From contig NZ_JAINVV010000006.1 in NCBI RefSeq assembly GCF_019880585.1, positions 248,001 through 312,000 of the forward strand: DNA of 64,000 nucleotides, read 5' to 3'. Positions 1 through 10,306 of this stretch are shown piece by piece (position 1 is the first letter of the stretch; the number at the start of each line of letters is the position of its first letter). The notes under the pieces were generated by a model. That model searched no databases, had not been told where the DNA came from, and saw only the letters and a program-made list of their open reading frames with translations. The position numbers and the translations under genes are program-made. Source of the DNA: Sphingomonas colocasiae (GTDB lineage: Bacteria > Pseudomonadota > Alphaproteobacteria > Sphingomonadales > Sphingomonadaceae).

Positions 1-1
1 G

Positions 2-256
2 TTCGAGCAACGCGGCTGCGCCGCATGCCATACGGTCGGCGGCACCGCCGCCAACGGCCTTGCCGGGCCCGATCTCAGCCATATCGCGTCACGTCGTTCG
101 CTGGGCGCGGGCATCCTGCCTAATGACCGCCCAACGCTCAGCCGCTGGATCGCCGACAGCCAGGCGTTGAAGCCCGGCAATCGCATGCCCGCCTATCGAC
201 AGCTACCCGCCGACGAACTTCGCGCAATCACCGATTATATGGGCAGCCTGAAGTGA
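2..256 (+). CDS. cytochrome c oxidase subunit II, C-terminal cytochrome c domain (5' partial)
   Basis: Only the last 84 residues are in the window. They contain a CxxCH haem c site (CAACH near the left edge) followed by GPDLSHI, and a methionine in NRMPAY that would be the sixth haem ligand. This is the class I cytochrome c fold found at the C terminus of subunit II in caa3-type oxidases, and the next gene is subunit I. The domain faces the periplasm and passes electrons to CuA. The stop overlaps the GTG start of the next gene by four bases. A separate small cytochrome c is possible because the CuA domain lies outside the window. Confidence 0.85.
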   Translation, partial: FEQRGCAACHTVGGTAANGLAGPDLSHIASRRSLGAGILPNDRPTLSRWIADSQALKPGNRMPAYRQLPADELRAITDYMGSLK

Positions 257-2772
257 AGTCGGAAACCGGCTTCGACCACGCGCTCTACGATCGCTTCCCC
301 ACGAAGGAGGCGCGTCCGAACGGCGAGGTGGAGGAACTGGAGCGGATCTGGTGCGCGCCCAGGGGCTGGCAATATCTGACCGTCGTCAACAACAATTATG
401 TCGGCGTCTATTATCTCGGCACCGCATTCCTGTTCTTCCTGCTGGCGGGCGCGCTTGCGCTGCTGATGCGCGTCCAGCTCGCCGCGCCCTTGCTCGAGAT
501 ACTGCCGCAGGGCACGTACAACCAGGTCTTCACCATGCACGGCACGGTGATGATGTTCCTGTTCGCGGTGCCGGCCGTCGAGGCCGCCGGCGTGCTGCTG
601 CTGCCGCAGATGCTTGCCGCGCGCGACCTGCCTTTCCCCCGCCTCTCCGCCTATGCCTTCTGGGCCTATGCCGTGGGCGGGCTCTGCTTCTTCGCCTCGC
701 TCTTTATCGGGCTGGCCCCGGACGGGGGGTGGTTCATGTATCCGCCGCTGACGTCCAAGGCCTATTCGCCCGGGATCAACACCGATTTCTGGCTGCTTGG
801 CATCGGTTTCATCGAGATTTCCGCTATCGCCGGCGCCATCGAGATCATCGTCGGCGTGCTGCGCACGCGCGCGCCGAACATGAGCCTCGACCGGATGCCG
901 ATCTTCGCCTGGGCGATGCTGGTGTTCGCGGGGATGATCATCATCGCATTTCCCAGCGTGATCCTCGCCACATTGCTGCTCGAGATCGAGCGTGCATTCA
1001 ATTGGCCCTTCTTCGACGCGACGCGCGGCGGAGACCCGGTGTTGTGGCAGCATCTCTTCTGGTTCTTCGGTCACCCGGAGGTCTACATCATCTTCCTGCC
1101 CGCGGCCGGGATGCTCTCGATGATCGTCGCATCCGTCTCGCGCGCCGAGCTGGTCGGCTATCGCCTGATCGTGCTCGCCATGCTGGCGACGGGCTTCATC
1201 AGCTTCGGCGTCTGGGCGCATCACATGTTCGCGATCGGCATGCCCCCGATGTCGAACGGCTTCTTTTCCGCCGCGTCGATGGCGGTGAGCGTGCCCGCCG
1301 GCATCCAGGTCTTCTCGTGGATCGCGACGATCGCGGTCGGCCGGCGCAGTTTCTCCACGCCCGCGCTGTTCGTGATCGGTTCATTGCTGGTGTTCGTGAC
1401 CGGCGGCCTCACCGGCGTGATGGTCGCGATGGTGCCTTTCGACTGGCAGGCGCATGACAGCTATTTCATCGTCGCCCATCTCCATTACGTGCTGATCGGC
1501 GGCATGGTCTTCCCGCTTTTCGCCGCCTTTTATTACTGGATCCCCATGGTCTCGAAGCGGGCACTGTCCGAGCGGCTCGGCCGCTGGATCTTCGCGCTGA
1601 TGTTCATCGGCATGAACATCGCCTTCATGCCGATGCACCTGGCCGGGCTGATGGGCATGCCGCGCCGGGTCTATACCTATCTTCCCGATCGCGGCTGGGA
1701 TCTGCCGAACCTGATCTCCACTTTCGGTGCCTTCGTGCTTGCGGCCGGCGTGCTGCTGTTCGTGATCGACCTGATCCGCAATTTCCGACCCGCCCCGGCA
1801 GAGGGCAATGCCGGCAACGTCTATGGCGGTGGAACGCTCGAATGGCTGCCGAGCGCGCTCTATTCGACGCGCTCGATCCCCGTCATCCACAGCCGCGAGC
1901 CGCTCTGGGACCAGCCGGGCATTTGCGACGATGTCGCGGCAGGCCGCTATTTCCTGCCGCGATCCGCGACCGGCAAGCGCGAGACGATCGTGACCAGCCC
2001 GTTGCTGGCCGAGCCGCAATATCTGCAGATCATGCCGGGGCCATCCGTCTGGCCGTTCGCGGCCGCCATATTCACCGCCGGATTCTTCCTGGCGCTCACC
2101 GTACAGGCCTATGTCTTCGGCGTCGCCAGCGGCGTATTCGCCACGCTCGCCACCTTGCGCTGGCTTTGGGAGACCGATCGGCCGGTTAAGGAGAAGAGCG
2201 TCGATATCGGCGCAGGCATCCGCGTGCCCACCTATGTCACAGGACCGAGCAGCCATGGCTGGTGGGCGATGATCGTGCTGATCGTGGTGATGGGCATGAT
2301 CTTCCTGATGGCGATTTTCTCGTTGCTCTACCTGATGGGCAATCAGCGCGACTATTGGGTGGAACCGCCCGATGTCGCCGATGGCGTGGCGGTTTACGCG
2401 CTCCACGTCACCGCCATTGCCTCCGCGATGCTCTCGCGACCGGTGCTCGGGCGATCCGCAGCGGGGGCGGCACTGCTACTGGGTGCGGCAGTGGTGTCCA
2501 CCGGCTGGGCGAGCTGGACCGACTGGGGCGGCTGGCGCGCGATCCTGGCGCCGCAGGACAGCGGGCAGGCCGCGACGGTCCACGCACTGCTGGCGCTCCA
2601 CGCCGCCCTTGTCGCGATCGGGCTTTTGATGGCGGGCTTTGTCGGTGCCAAGGCGGCGGCGGGCGCGCTTGCCCGGCCGCGCAGCAACACCGTCGACCTC
2701 GCCGCGCTCTTCATCAGCTATGCGGCATTACAAGGGTTTGCCGGCAGCCTGATCGCACGGCTGGCTGGATGA
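253..2772 (+). CDS. ctaD: cytochrome c oxidase subunit I, fused to a subunit III-like region
   Basis: 839-residue haem-copper oxidase with GTG start overlapping the upstream stop (GTGA). Visible haem and copper motifs: TMHGTVMMF (low-spin haem ligand), HPEVY near residue 274 (CuB histidine and the cross-linked tyrosine), WAHHMF near 321 (two CuB histidines), and HDSYFIVAHLH near 401 (haem a and a3 ligands). The catalytic part ends at about residue 510. The rest carries further membrane segments resembling subunit III, including SSHGWWAMIV. Canonical subunit I has about 550 residues, so this is a I-III fusion as known from caa3 oxidases. It is an inner-membrane terminal oxidase that reduces O2 to water and pumps protons. 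Confidence 0.93.
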   Translation: MKSETGFDHALYDRFPTKEARPNGEVEELERIWCAPRGWQYLTVVNNNYVGVYYLGTAFLFFLLAGALALLMRVQLAAPLLEILPQGTYNQVFTMHGTVMMFLFAVPAVEAAGVLLLPQMLAARDLPFPRLSAYAFWAYAVGGLCFFASLFIGLAPDGGWFMYPPLTSKAYSPGINTDFWLLGIGFIEISAIAGAIEIIVGVLRTRAPNMSLDRMPIFAWAMLVFAGMIIIAFPSVILATLLLEIERAFNWPFFDATRGGDPVLWQHLFWFFGHPEVYIIFLPAAGMLSMIVASVSRAELVGYRLIVLAMLATGFISFGVWAHHMFAIGMPPMSNGFFSAASMAVSVPAGIQVFSWIATIAVGRRSFSTPALFVIGSLLVFVTGGLTGVMVAMVPFDWQAHDSYFIVAHLHYVLIGGMVFPLFAAFYYWIPMVSKRALSERLGRWIFALMFIGMNIAFMPMHLAGLMGMPRRVYTYLPDRGWDLPNLISTFGAFVLAAGVLLFVIDLIRNFRPAPAEGNAGNVYGGGTLEWLPSALYSTRSIPVIHSREPLWDQPGICDDVAAGRYFLPRSATGKRETIVTSPLLAEPQYLQIMPGPSVWPFAAAIFTAGFFLALTVQAYVFGVASGVFATLATLRWLWETDRPVKEKSVDIGAGIRVPTYVTGPSSHGWWAMIVLIVVMGMIFLMAIFSLLYLMGNQRDYWVEPPDVADGVAVYALHVTAIASAMLSRPVLGRSAAGAALLLGAAVVSTGWASWTDWGGWRAILAPQDSGQAATVHALLALHAALVAIGLLMAGFVGAKAAAGALARPRSNTVDLAALFISYAALQGFAGSLIARLAG

Positions 2773-3053
2773 AGGGCGGCTGGTTCCTGCTGCTCGGCGG
2801 CCTCATCATATGGGCCGCGCATTTTCTGGCGCTTTACGTGATCGGTGAGGCGCTGGGTTTAATCGGACCGGCCCGACTGGCGATCGTCGCTCTCACCCTG
2901 ATCGCGCTGGCCGCCAATATCCTCATTGTCCGGTCGGCCCTGCGCATCACACTCGATACCGATTTCGATCGCTGGCGGCGATCGACCATCTTGACGCAGG
3001 CGTTCCTGTCCGCGGTCGCAATCGTCTGGCAGTCATTGCCGGCTCTCTTGTGA
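2769..3053 (+). CDS. small membrane protein of the cytochrome oxidase operon
   Basis: 94 residues. The ATG overlaps the stop of subunit I (ATGA), so translation is probably coupled. The sequence has two clear hydrophobic segments (about residues 4-26 and 33-53) and perhaps a third near the C terminus (about 76-92), joined by short charged loops. No metal-binding motif is visible. Position suggests an oxidase accessory or assembly subunit. The family was not recognised, and the role rests on context only. Confidence 0.75.
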   Translation: MKGGWFLLLGGLIIWAAHFLALYVIGEALGLIGPARLAIVALTLIALAANILIVRSALRITLDTDFDRWRRSTILTQAFLSAVAIVWQSLPALL

Positions 3054-3143
3054 AGCCATTGACGGCCGATTGCGTCGGGCCCTGACGCCGGTTGGGGCCA
3101 CGCGCTTATAAAATAGGCGATTTTCGAATTTCCTCGGGACTTT

Positions 3144-5890
3144 TTGCGGTCATGGAACGTTTGCGCGGATTACACGCGCAAAACGGGGGAGGCCGCACTG
3201 TCGGATATCGCATTGGAGCCGGTCGAACGACCGGATTTCCTCGACACACCCGGGGAGATGGCAGGGCGGATCGCGACATTCGACTGGGGCATGACCGGTC
3301 TTGGCGCGCCCATGGCCTGGCCGCAAAGCCTCAAGACGATCACGAGCTTTCTGCTGCGTTCGCCGATCCCGATCGTCCTGCTCTGGGGCGAGGACGGCAT
3401 CATGATCTACAACGACGCCTATTCGATATTCGCCGGAACCCGACACCCCCGGTTGCTCGGCAGCAGGGTGCGCGAGGGGTGGCCCGAAGTCGCCGATTTC
3501 AACGACAATGTCATGAAGGTCGGTCTTGCTGGCGGGACGCTTTCCTATCGCGACCAGGAACTGACGCTCGACCGTCACGGCAAGCCCGCTCGGGCGTGGA
3601 TGAACCTCGATTATTCACCCGTCATCGATGAAAGCGGCAAGCCCGGCGGCGTGATCGCGATTGTCGTCGATACGACCGACCGGGTGCTTGCGGAACGCAG
3701 CCGTGAAGCGAGTGCCAGACGCCAGCGCCAGCAATTCGAGCAGGCCCCCGGCTTCATCATCGTGATGGAAGGCCCGGCTCATGTCGTCGAGTTCGTCAAC
3801 GACGCGCATCGCGAAGTATTCGGGAGCCACGACTGGGTCGGCAAATCGATCCGCCACGCCTTTCCCAGCATCGAGGGCCAGGGATTCTTCGAGCAGCTCG
3901 ACACAGTCTACGCATCCGGTCAGCAGGCGGAGTTCACCGCGTCGCCGGTCACCTACAGCCGCACCCCCGGCGAACCGCCCGAGACACGCTATCTCACCTT
4001 CATCTATGCGCCGATCTTCGACGATGATGGCGCGGTGTCCGGCATCTTCTGCGACGGCTTCGACGTTACCGAACAGCAGCGCGCGGTCGCGGCCTTCGAG
4101 AGCAGACCCGCCGGCTCGAGACGCTCAACCGGATGGGCGAAGCGGTCGGCACCGGGCTCGAAACCCAGCGCATCGTGCAGCTGGTCACCGATGCGGGCGT
4201 CGAGCTGAGCGGAGCCCAGTTCGGCGCATTTTTCTACAATGTGATCGACGCCAGCGGCGAGAGCTACATGCTCTTCACCATTTCGGGCGTCGATCGTTCC
4301 GAATTCGAGAAATTCCCGATGCCGCGCAACACCGCGGTGTTTGCGCCGACCTTCGGCGGTGAAGGCGTCGTGCGCTCCGACGATATCACCCAGGATCCCC
4401 GCTACGGCCACAACACGCCGCGAAAGGGCATGCCGGAGGGGCATCTTCCGGTCAGATCCTATCTCGCCGTCCCCGTGATCTCGCGTTCGGGAGAGGTGAT
4501 CGGCGGGCTGTTCTTCGGCCATACAGAGCCCGCCCGGTTCAACGCGCGGCATGAAGATCTGCTCGTCGGTATCGCCGGGCAGGCGGCGATCGCGCTCGAC
4601 AATGCCCGGCTGTTCGAGGCCGCCCAGCGAGAAATAGGGGACCGCGAACAGGCCGAAGCGGCACTGCGCGAACTCAACCAGTCGCTCGAGGAGCGCGTGT
4701 CCCAGGCGATCAGCGAGCGCGAGGACGCGCAGGAGGCGCTGCGCCAGGCGCAGAAAATGGAATCGATCGGCCAGCTGACCGGCGGCATCGCGCACGATTT
4801 CAACAATCTCCTGACCATCATCCTGGGCAATATCGATGCGGCGCGCCGGCATGTCGGCGAGAGCGGCGAGGCACGGATCAAGCGGGCGCTCACAAATGCC
4901 CAGACGGGCGCGGAACGCGCGGCGACGCTCACCCAGAGGCTGCTCGCCTTCTCCCGCCGCCAGCCGCTCAAACCCAGTCCGATCGAACCCAATCGACTTG
5001 TGGGTGGAATGTCCGACCTGCTTCACCGCACACTCGGCGAAACGGTCGAACTCGAGACCGTGCTTGCAGCCGGGGTCTGGCGGGTCGAGGCCGACCCCAA
5101 CCAGCTTGAAAGCGCTATCCTCAACCTGGCAGTGAACGCGCGCGACGCCATGCCGGGTGGGGGCAAGGTCACCATCGAGACCTCCAATGCGCATCTCGAT
5201 GCCGATTATGCGGCTCGCAACGCCGGGTCGGTCCCCGGCCAATATGTCGCCTTTTGCGTGTCGGACACCGGCACCGGCATGGATGAGGCGACGCTCGAGC
5301 GCGTGTTCGAGCCTTTCTTCACCACCAAGGAAGTCGGTCGCGGGACCGGCCTGGGCCTGTCGATGGTCTATGGTTTCGTCAAACAGTCGGGCGGACATAT
5401 CAAGATCTATTCCGAACCCGGCCATGGCACGACAGTGCGCATCTATCTGCCGCGCTACCTCGGCATCATCGAACCCGAACATGAGCAGGCCGGAGCAGAA
5501 GCCCCCGAAGGATCACCCGACGAAACGGTGCTGGTGTGCGAGGACGATGACGATGTCCGGGCGTATACCGTCGAGGTCCTGCGCGAACTCGGCTACCGCG
5601 TGCTCGAAGCGCATGACGGCGCGTCGGCGCTTCGGCTGCTCGAACGGCAGGAGGGCAAGGTCGACCTGCTGTTCACCGACGTCGTGCTTCCCGGCGGGAT
5701 GACGGGCGCGGTTGTGGCTGCGGAAGCCGTCAAGATACGGCCCGGGCTGAAGGTGCTGTTCACGACCGGCTATGCGCGCAACGCCATCGTCCATCACGGA
5801 CGCCTCGATCCCGGCGTCGAACTGATCACCAAGCCGTTCTCTCTCACCGATCTGGCGGCGCGAATTCGCGACATGCTTGATCACGGATAA
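3144..5890 (+). pseudogene. hybrid sensor histidine kinase (PAS-PAS-GAF-HisKA-HATPase-REC), disrupted by a single-base frameshift
   Basis: The first part (to about 4094) encodes two PAS-like domains. Reading must then move to another frame, where a GAF domain (about 4140-4620), a coiled coil, the H-box AHDFNN (about 4791), an ATPase domain with DTGTGMD and GTGLGLSM, and a receiver domain (VLVCEDDDD, TDVVLPGG, TKPF) follow to 5890. Adding one C at about 4094 restores a continuous reading, ALREQTRRLETLNRM, across the junction. The lesion is therefore one lost base, either a true mutation or a sequence error. If intact it would be a soluble sensor kinase of about 900 residues. The start is uncertain: TTG at 3144 or TTG at 3213, with a GGGGGAGG stretch near 3185-3192. 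Confidence 0.8.
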
Positions 5891-5951
5891 ATGCGTTGGA
5901 ACGATCGACGATGCCGTTGTCATCAGGGAATCCCCTTCATCCGCCGGCCTT

Positions 5952-6542
5952 TCAGGCGAGGAGGACCGCCCGAACGATCTGACGATATCGGCTCTGCTCC
6001 CCCGGGTCCGGCATTCGGCGGGCGAGATGGCCGAGAAGCGTCAGGGCGGCCTCCACGTGAACCTTCGCCTGCTGCAGCGTCAGTTCCGGCCGCGCCCGGC
6101 AAAGCTGGGTGGCCCAGCGCAGCACCAGTCCCCGCCGGATCTCCTCGAGTCGCGCCTGATCGGTCTCGTCCATTTCATGGATCGTTCCCTGGAGCAGGCC
6201 GATGACTGTCCCCTCCCGCAGCGCATGATCGGCCATCAGATCGGCCATGGCCGCCACCGCGTCGCCGTCTTCAATCGACGCCATCATGGTCTTCAGCGCT
6301 TCGTTCGCGTCGGCCACCGCCGCCTCCAGCAGAGCGACGAGCAATTCGGTCTTGCGCTTGAAATAACGGTAGATGCCCGGTCCGCTGATGCCCGACGCCA
6401 TGGCGATCGCATCGATGCTCGCCGCGGCATAGCCGCGTTCCCGGAACATCTGGGCGGCGGCTGACAGGATCATCGCCCGCCGCGCCTCAGGCGCCAGCCG
6501 CGTCCTTCGCCTGCCCGTATCCGAATCCGTCTCAGCGTCCAC
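5952..6542 (-). CDS. TetR/AcrR family transcriptional regulator
   Basis: 196 residues with a GTG start. The N-terminal DNA-binding domain is typical: RRAMILSAAAQMFRERGY, then the helix-turn-helix ASIDAIAMASGISGPGIYRYF followed by KRKTELL. The C-terminal ligand domain is poorly conserved, as usual in this family. The gene diverges from a cytochrome P450 gene, and the 65-bp gap holds a palindrome that is a likely operator. It therefore probably represses itself and the P450/PQQ-dehydrogenase genes and is released by a substrate or a CoA ester. The ligand cannot be read from the sequence. Confidence 0.9.
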   Translation of the reverse strand: MDAETDSDTGRRRTRLAPEARRAMILSAAAQMFRERGYAAASIDAIAMASGISGPGIYRYFKRKTELLVALLEAAVADANEALKTMMASIEDGDAVAAMADLMADHALREGTVIGLLQGTIHEMDETDQARLEEIRRGLVLRWATQLCRARPELTLQQAKVHVEAALTLLGHLARRMPDPGEQSRYRQIVRAVLLA

Positions 6543-6574
6543 CAGAGCCCTCTAGCATCGCATGCCGAAAAACG

Positions 6575-6596
6575 CTAGTGAACGATCGTTAATTAG
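6575..6596. promoter_or_regulatory. palindromic operator between tetR and the P450 gene
   Basis: An inverted repeat with perfect core AACGATCGTT (6581-6590). Its 11-base arms match at 9 of 11 positions (outer arms CTA...TAG). It sits 12 bp upstream of the P450 start codon and 32 bp upstream of the TetR start. A TetR dimer site here would control both genes. Confidence 0.65.
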
Positions 6597-6607
6597 GAGA
6601 CGATCCC

Positions 6608-7867
6608 ATGACCGCGCCCCTCGCCCGCCCGCTGGCAGACCCCGCATGTTTCGATCCGGACCGGTTCGCCAGCCACGGCTACCCGCATGATATCTGGACG
6701 AAGATGCGCGCCGACCGGCCGGTGGCCTGGCATGACGACGGGGTGCGCGAGCCGTTCTGGGCGATCACCCGCTATGCGGAGATCACCGCGATCGGGAAGG
6801 ACAGCGACAATTTCATCAGCAGCCCCGGCGTCACGATCCTGCGCAAGGATCAGATGGTTGCGGACAACACCCCGCGGGTACCGCTGATGCTGACGATGGA
6901 CCCGCCCGAGCATCACAAGAACCGGATGATCCTGCGCGAACGCTTCAAGCCCAGCGTGATGCGCGCGCTGGAGGAACATATCATCGCACGCTGCGGCGAG
7001 ATCGCCGACGATGTCGCCGCAGCGCGCGTCGCGGCGGCACAGGGCGACGACGTGATCGACTTTGTCGACGCGATCGCGATGCGCCTGCCGCTCGACGTCA
7101 TCCTGGAACTGCTCGGCGTTCCCACCGACGATCGCGACCAGATGTATCTGTGGAGCAATGCGGTGATCGGCAGCGAGGATCCCGAATATGGCAGCGTGGA
7201 CCTGCCGCGCGAGGCGATCGTCGCCGCGCAGCAGGCGATGTTCGGCTATTTCGCGCGCTTCATCGCGGAGCGGCGCAAGGCGCCGCGCGAGGATCTGGTG
7301 AGCCTGCTGGTCGAGGCGCGGATCGATGGCACGCCGCTCAACGACATGGAGATACTCGGCTTCTGCTTCCTGCTCGCGATCGCCGGCAACGAGACGACAC
7401 GCAACGCGACCAGCGGCGCGATGCTGGCGCTGATCGAGCATCCCGAAGCGCGGCGCACATTGACGCAGGATCCGTCGATCATGACGCCCGCGGTCGAGGA
7501 ACTGCTGCGCTGGGTGACCCCGATCGTCTATATGGCGCGCACCGCGACGCGCGACATCGAGATCGGCGGCCAGACCGTCCTGGCGGGCGAGAAGGTCGTG
7601 CTGTTCTATCCTTCCGCCAATCGCGACGAGACCGTCTTCGAAAACCCCTTCTCGCTCGATTTCGCGCGGCGCCCGAACCGTCACCTGACCTTCGGCTTCG
7701 GCCGGCATAGCTGCCTCGGCAACGATCTCGCCCGCATCGAGTTGCGCGCGGTGCTCAACGAGATCCTGACGAGATTCCCGGGAATCGAACTCGCCGGACC
7801 GGTCAGCCGGCTCCGCTCCAACTTCGTCGGCGGCATCAAGCACATGCCGATCCGCCTGGAGCCCTGA
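6608..7867 (+). CDS. cytochrome P450 monooxygenase
   Basis: 419-residue soluble bacterial class I P450, the usual length. The haem-binding loop is FGFGRHSCLG with the cysteine thiolate near residue 369. The I-helix has AGNETTRN near 259, and an ExxR-type helix (VEELLRW) follows near 299. It needs a ferredoxin and a reductase, and neither is adjacent. ATG is preceded by TAGGAGA. The gene is first in a plus-strand group with a PQQ dehydrogenase and an aminotransferase, under the TetR operator. It probably hydroxylates a hydrophobic growth substrate; the substrate is unknown. Confidence 0.93.
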   Translation: MTAPLARPLADPACFDPDRFASHGYPHDIWTKMRADRPVAWHDDGVREPFWAITRYAEITAIGKDSDNFISSPGVTILRKDQMVADNTPRVPLMLTMDPPEHHKNRMILRERFKPSVMRALEEHIIARCGEIADDVAAARVAAAQGDDVIDFVDAIAMRLPLDVILELLGVPTDDRDQMYLWSNAVIGSEDPEYGSVDLPREAIVAAQQAMFGYFARFIAERRKAPREDLVSLLVEARIDGTPLNDMEILGFCFLLAIAGNETTRNATSGAMLALIEHPEARRTLTQDPSIMTPAVEELLRWVTPIVYMARTATRDIEIGGQTVLAGEKVVLFYPSANRDETVFENPFSLDFARRPNRHLTFGFGRHSCLGNDLARIELRAVLNEILTRFPGIELAGPVSRLRSNFVGGIKHMPIRLEP

Positions 7868-7927
7868 GGGCTCGACAAACCCCTCCGCATCCTATTACAT
7901 TAAAGATTACAAGGATAGGAGGGGCTC

Positions 7928-10306
7928 ATGCGGCGGATCGTCGCATATCTGGCGTGCGCGCTCGCGGGATTGCTGCTTGCGGGTATCGGCGCGGTGCTGG
8001 GCTGGTGGGGCGTGCGCCTCGCCGCGCTCGGCGGTTCGCCCTATTATGCGGTGGCGGGACCGGCGCTGCTGATCGCCGGCATCGCAGTCCTGTTGCGGCG
8101 ACGCTGGGGCTATTGGCTCTATCTCACGACAACCCTAGCGACACTGATCTGGGCGGTATGGGAAGTCGGCCTCGACCGCTGGGGGCTGATGGCCCGCCTG
8201 CTCGCCCCTACCCTGCTGTTGATCATACTGACATTGCTCGCACCTTTGCTCAGGCCGGCACGCTTCGAGAAGTGCCGGATCGGCAGCCGCGCGCTGTTGG
8301 GCTTCGCGCTCGTCCAGCTCGTCATCCTAGGCGGTGCATGGTTCGCCGTCCGCGACCTGCCCCCGTCGGCCAGGGGCGATGCGGCCGAGGTCGCGGGCGT
8401 CACCGACGGCATCTGGCCCAGCTATGGCGGCGACTGGAAAGGCGATCATTTCAGCCCGCTGGGTCAGATCACGCCGGCCAATGCGGCGCGGATGGAACAT
8501 GCCTGGACCTATCGGGTCGGCGGGCTCGACGATCTCGGCACCAACAGCCGCTTCACCGCCACGCCGCTCGCGGTCGACGACACGCTTTATCTCTGCGATC
8601 CGCGCAACATCATCGTCGCGCTCGATGCGACGACCGGCAAACAGCGCTGGCGGCACGATCCGAAGGTCGTCGCGTCCAAGGCGTTTTCGGTGGTGTGCCG
8701 CGGTGTCGCGCATCATCGCTCTCCGGATGCGGGCCGGTGCGCCTCGCGCATCCTCGAAGCGACGCTCGACGCGCGGCTGATCGCGGTCGACGCGCGCGAT
8801 GGAACGCCCTGCCCCGGCTTCGGCGAAGCGGGTGCCGTCGATCTGCGCCAGGGCGTGCAGCCTCGCTTCGACGGCTATTATTACGTCACCTCGCCGCCGA
8901 CGATCATCGGCGACCTCGCGGTGCTCGGCGGCTATGTCATCGACAATCAGCGAGTCGATGCGCCGCACAGCGTGATCCGCGCCTATGACGTGCGCAGCGG
9001 CGCGCTGCGCTGGGTGTGGGATGCCGGCGCCCCGCCGGGCAAGCCGCCCGCGCAACCGGGCGAGATGTTCTCCGCGGGCAATCCCAATGCCTGGACGGCG
9101 TTCAGCGCGGACCCGGCGCTCGGGCTGGTCTATGTGCCGACGGGCAACAGTTCGCCCGACTTCTTCGGCGGCCTGCGAACGCCCGCCGCCGAGCGCTACG
9201 GCACTTCGATCGTCGCGCTCGACGCGGCGAGCGGTACGGTGCGCTGGTCGTTCCAGACCGTCCATCACGATCTGTGGGATTACGACATGCCGGCACAGCC
9301 AGCGCTGGTCGATCTCGGCGGCGGCGGCGCCGCGGTGCCGGCGCTGGTGGCGACCGGCAAGACCGGCGAGGTCTTCCTGCTCGATCGCCGCGACGGGCGC
9401 CCGATCGCGCCGGTCGAGGAACGCACCGTACCGCGCTCCACCACGCCCGGCGAACGCAGCGCGCCGACCCAGCCCTATTCGGTCGGCATGCCCAGCTTCG
9501 CGCCGCCCCTCATCGAGGAGCGCGCGCTCTGGGGGGCGACACCGATCGACATGCTGTTGTGCCGGCTGCGCTTCCGCGAGCTTCATTATGAAGGCGCCTA
9601 TACACCGCCATCGGTGAAGCCCTGGCTGCTCTCGCCCGGCACCTTCGGCACGATCAACTGGGGCGGCGTTGCGATCGACCGGATGCGCGGGCTAATGATC
9701 GTCAACAGCTCGTCCATGCCGTTCGTCGGCCAGCTCGTCCCGCGCGCCGAAGCCGATGCCGAGGGCGCCGCGCCTTTCGACCCGGAGTCGAAACGGCCGA
9801 TGCGTCCGGCAAAAGGCCAGCCCATGCCGCCCATGGCGATGCAGGGCACGCCGTTCGGACTGCGGCTGATGCCGTTCCTGTCGCCGATCGGCTTCCCCTG
9901 CGCCGCGCCGCCCTGGGGCGAGATCGCCGCGATCGACCTGAACAGTCGCAAACTCACCTGGCGCCGCCCCTTCGGCACCACCAGGGGGCTGGACCCGTTC
10001 GGCCTGGCGCTGCCCACCGGCATCTTCAATCTTGGCGGGGCCGTGACCACCGCAGGCGGCGTCACCTTCATCGGCGCCGCGACAGACGGCTATCTCCGCG
10101 CGATCGAAACCGCCACCGGCCGGGAATTGTGGCGCGCGCTGCTACCCGCCGGCGGGCAGGCGACGCCGATCAGCTATTCCGCGCGCGACGGCCGCCAGAT
10201 GGTCGCGATCGTCGCCGGCGGCCACGGATCGCTCAGAACCCCGCGCGGCGATTATGTCGTCGCCTATTCGCTTCCCCGCAACCAGATCAGAAGGACGACG
10301 CCGTGA
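7928..10306 (+). CDS. membrane-bound PQQ-dependent dehydrogenase, glucose/quinate/shikimate type
   Basis: 792 residues, matching the family length of about 790. Residues 1 to about 145 form roughly five membrane helices, and the rest is a periplasmic PQQ beta-propeller. Family motifs are well kept: VHHDLWDYDMPAQPALVDL with the catalytic aspartate, GERSAPTQPYS, NWGGVAID and LPAGGQATP near the end. Such enzymes oxidise sugars, polyols or cyclic alcohols in the periplasm and pass electrons to ubiquinone. The location behind a P450 suggests an alcohol formed by, or feeding, that pathway rather than glucose itself. ATG is preceded by AGGAGG. No PQQ biosynthesis genes are seen here. Confidence 0.92.
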   Translation: MRRIVAYLACALAGLLLAGIGAVLGWWGVRLAALGGSPYYAVAGPALLIAGIAVLLRRRWGYWLYLTTTLATLIWAVWEVGLDRWGLMARLLAPTLLLIILTLLAPLLRPARFEKCRIGSRALLGFALVQLVILGGAWFAVRDLPPSARGDAAEVAGVTDGIWPSYGGDWKGDHFSPLGQITPANAARMEHAWTYRVGGLDDLGTNSRFTATPLAVDDTLYLCDPRNIIVALDATTGKQRWRHDPKVVASKAFSVVCRGVAHHRSPDAGRCASRILEATLDARLIAVDARDGTPCPGFGEAGAVDLRQGVQPRFDGYYYVTSPPTIIGDLAVLGGYVIDNQRVDAPHSVIRAYDVRSGALRWVWDAGAPPGKPPAQPGEMFSAGNPNAWTAFSADPALGLVYVPTGNSSPDFFGGLRTPAAERYGTSIVALDAASGTVRWSFQTVHHDLWDYDMPAQPALVDLGGGGAAVPALVATGKTGEVFLLDRRDGRPIAPVEERTVPRSTTPGERSAPTQPYSVGMPSFAPPLIEERALWGATPIDMLLCRLRFRELHYEGAYTPPSVKPWLLSPGTFGTINWGGVAIDRMRGLMIVNSSSMPFVGQLVPRAEADAEGAAPFDPESKRPMRPAKGQPMPPMAMQGTPFGLRLMPFLSPIGFPCAAPPWGEIAAIDLNSRKLTWRRPFGTTRGLDPFGLALPTGIFNLGGAVTTAGGVTFIGAATDGYLRAIETATGRELWRALLPAGGQATPISYSARDGRQMVAIVAGGHGSLRTPRGDYVVAYSLPRNQIRRTTP

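Noticed and set aside
4004-5482. 492-residue frame on the minus strand
   Set aside because: Antisense to the histidine kinase domains, whose motifs are clear on the plus strand.
10129-10302. Upstream extension of the aminotransferase
   Set aside because: Lies inside the PQQ-dehydrogenase gene; conserved sequence begins at the GTG at 10303.
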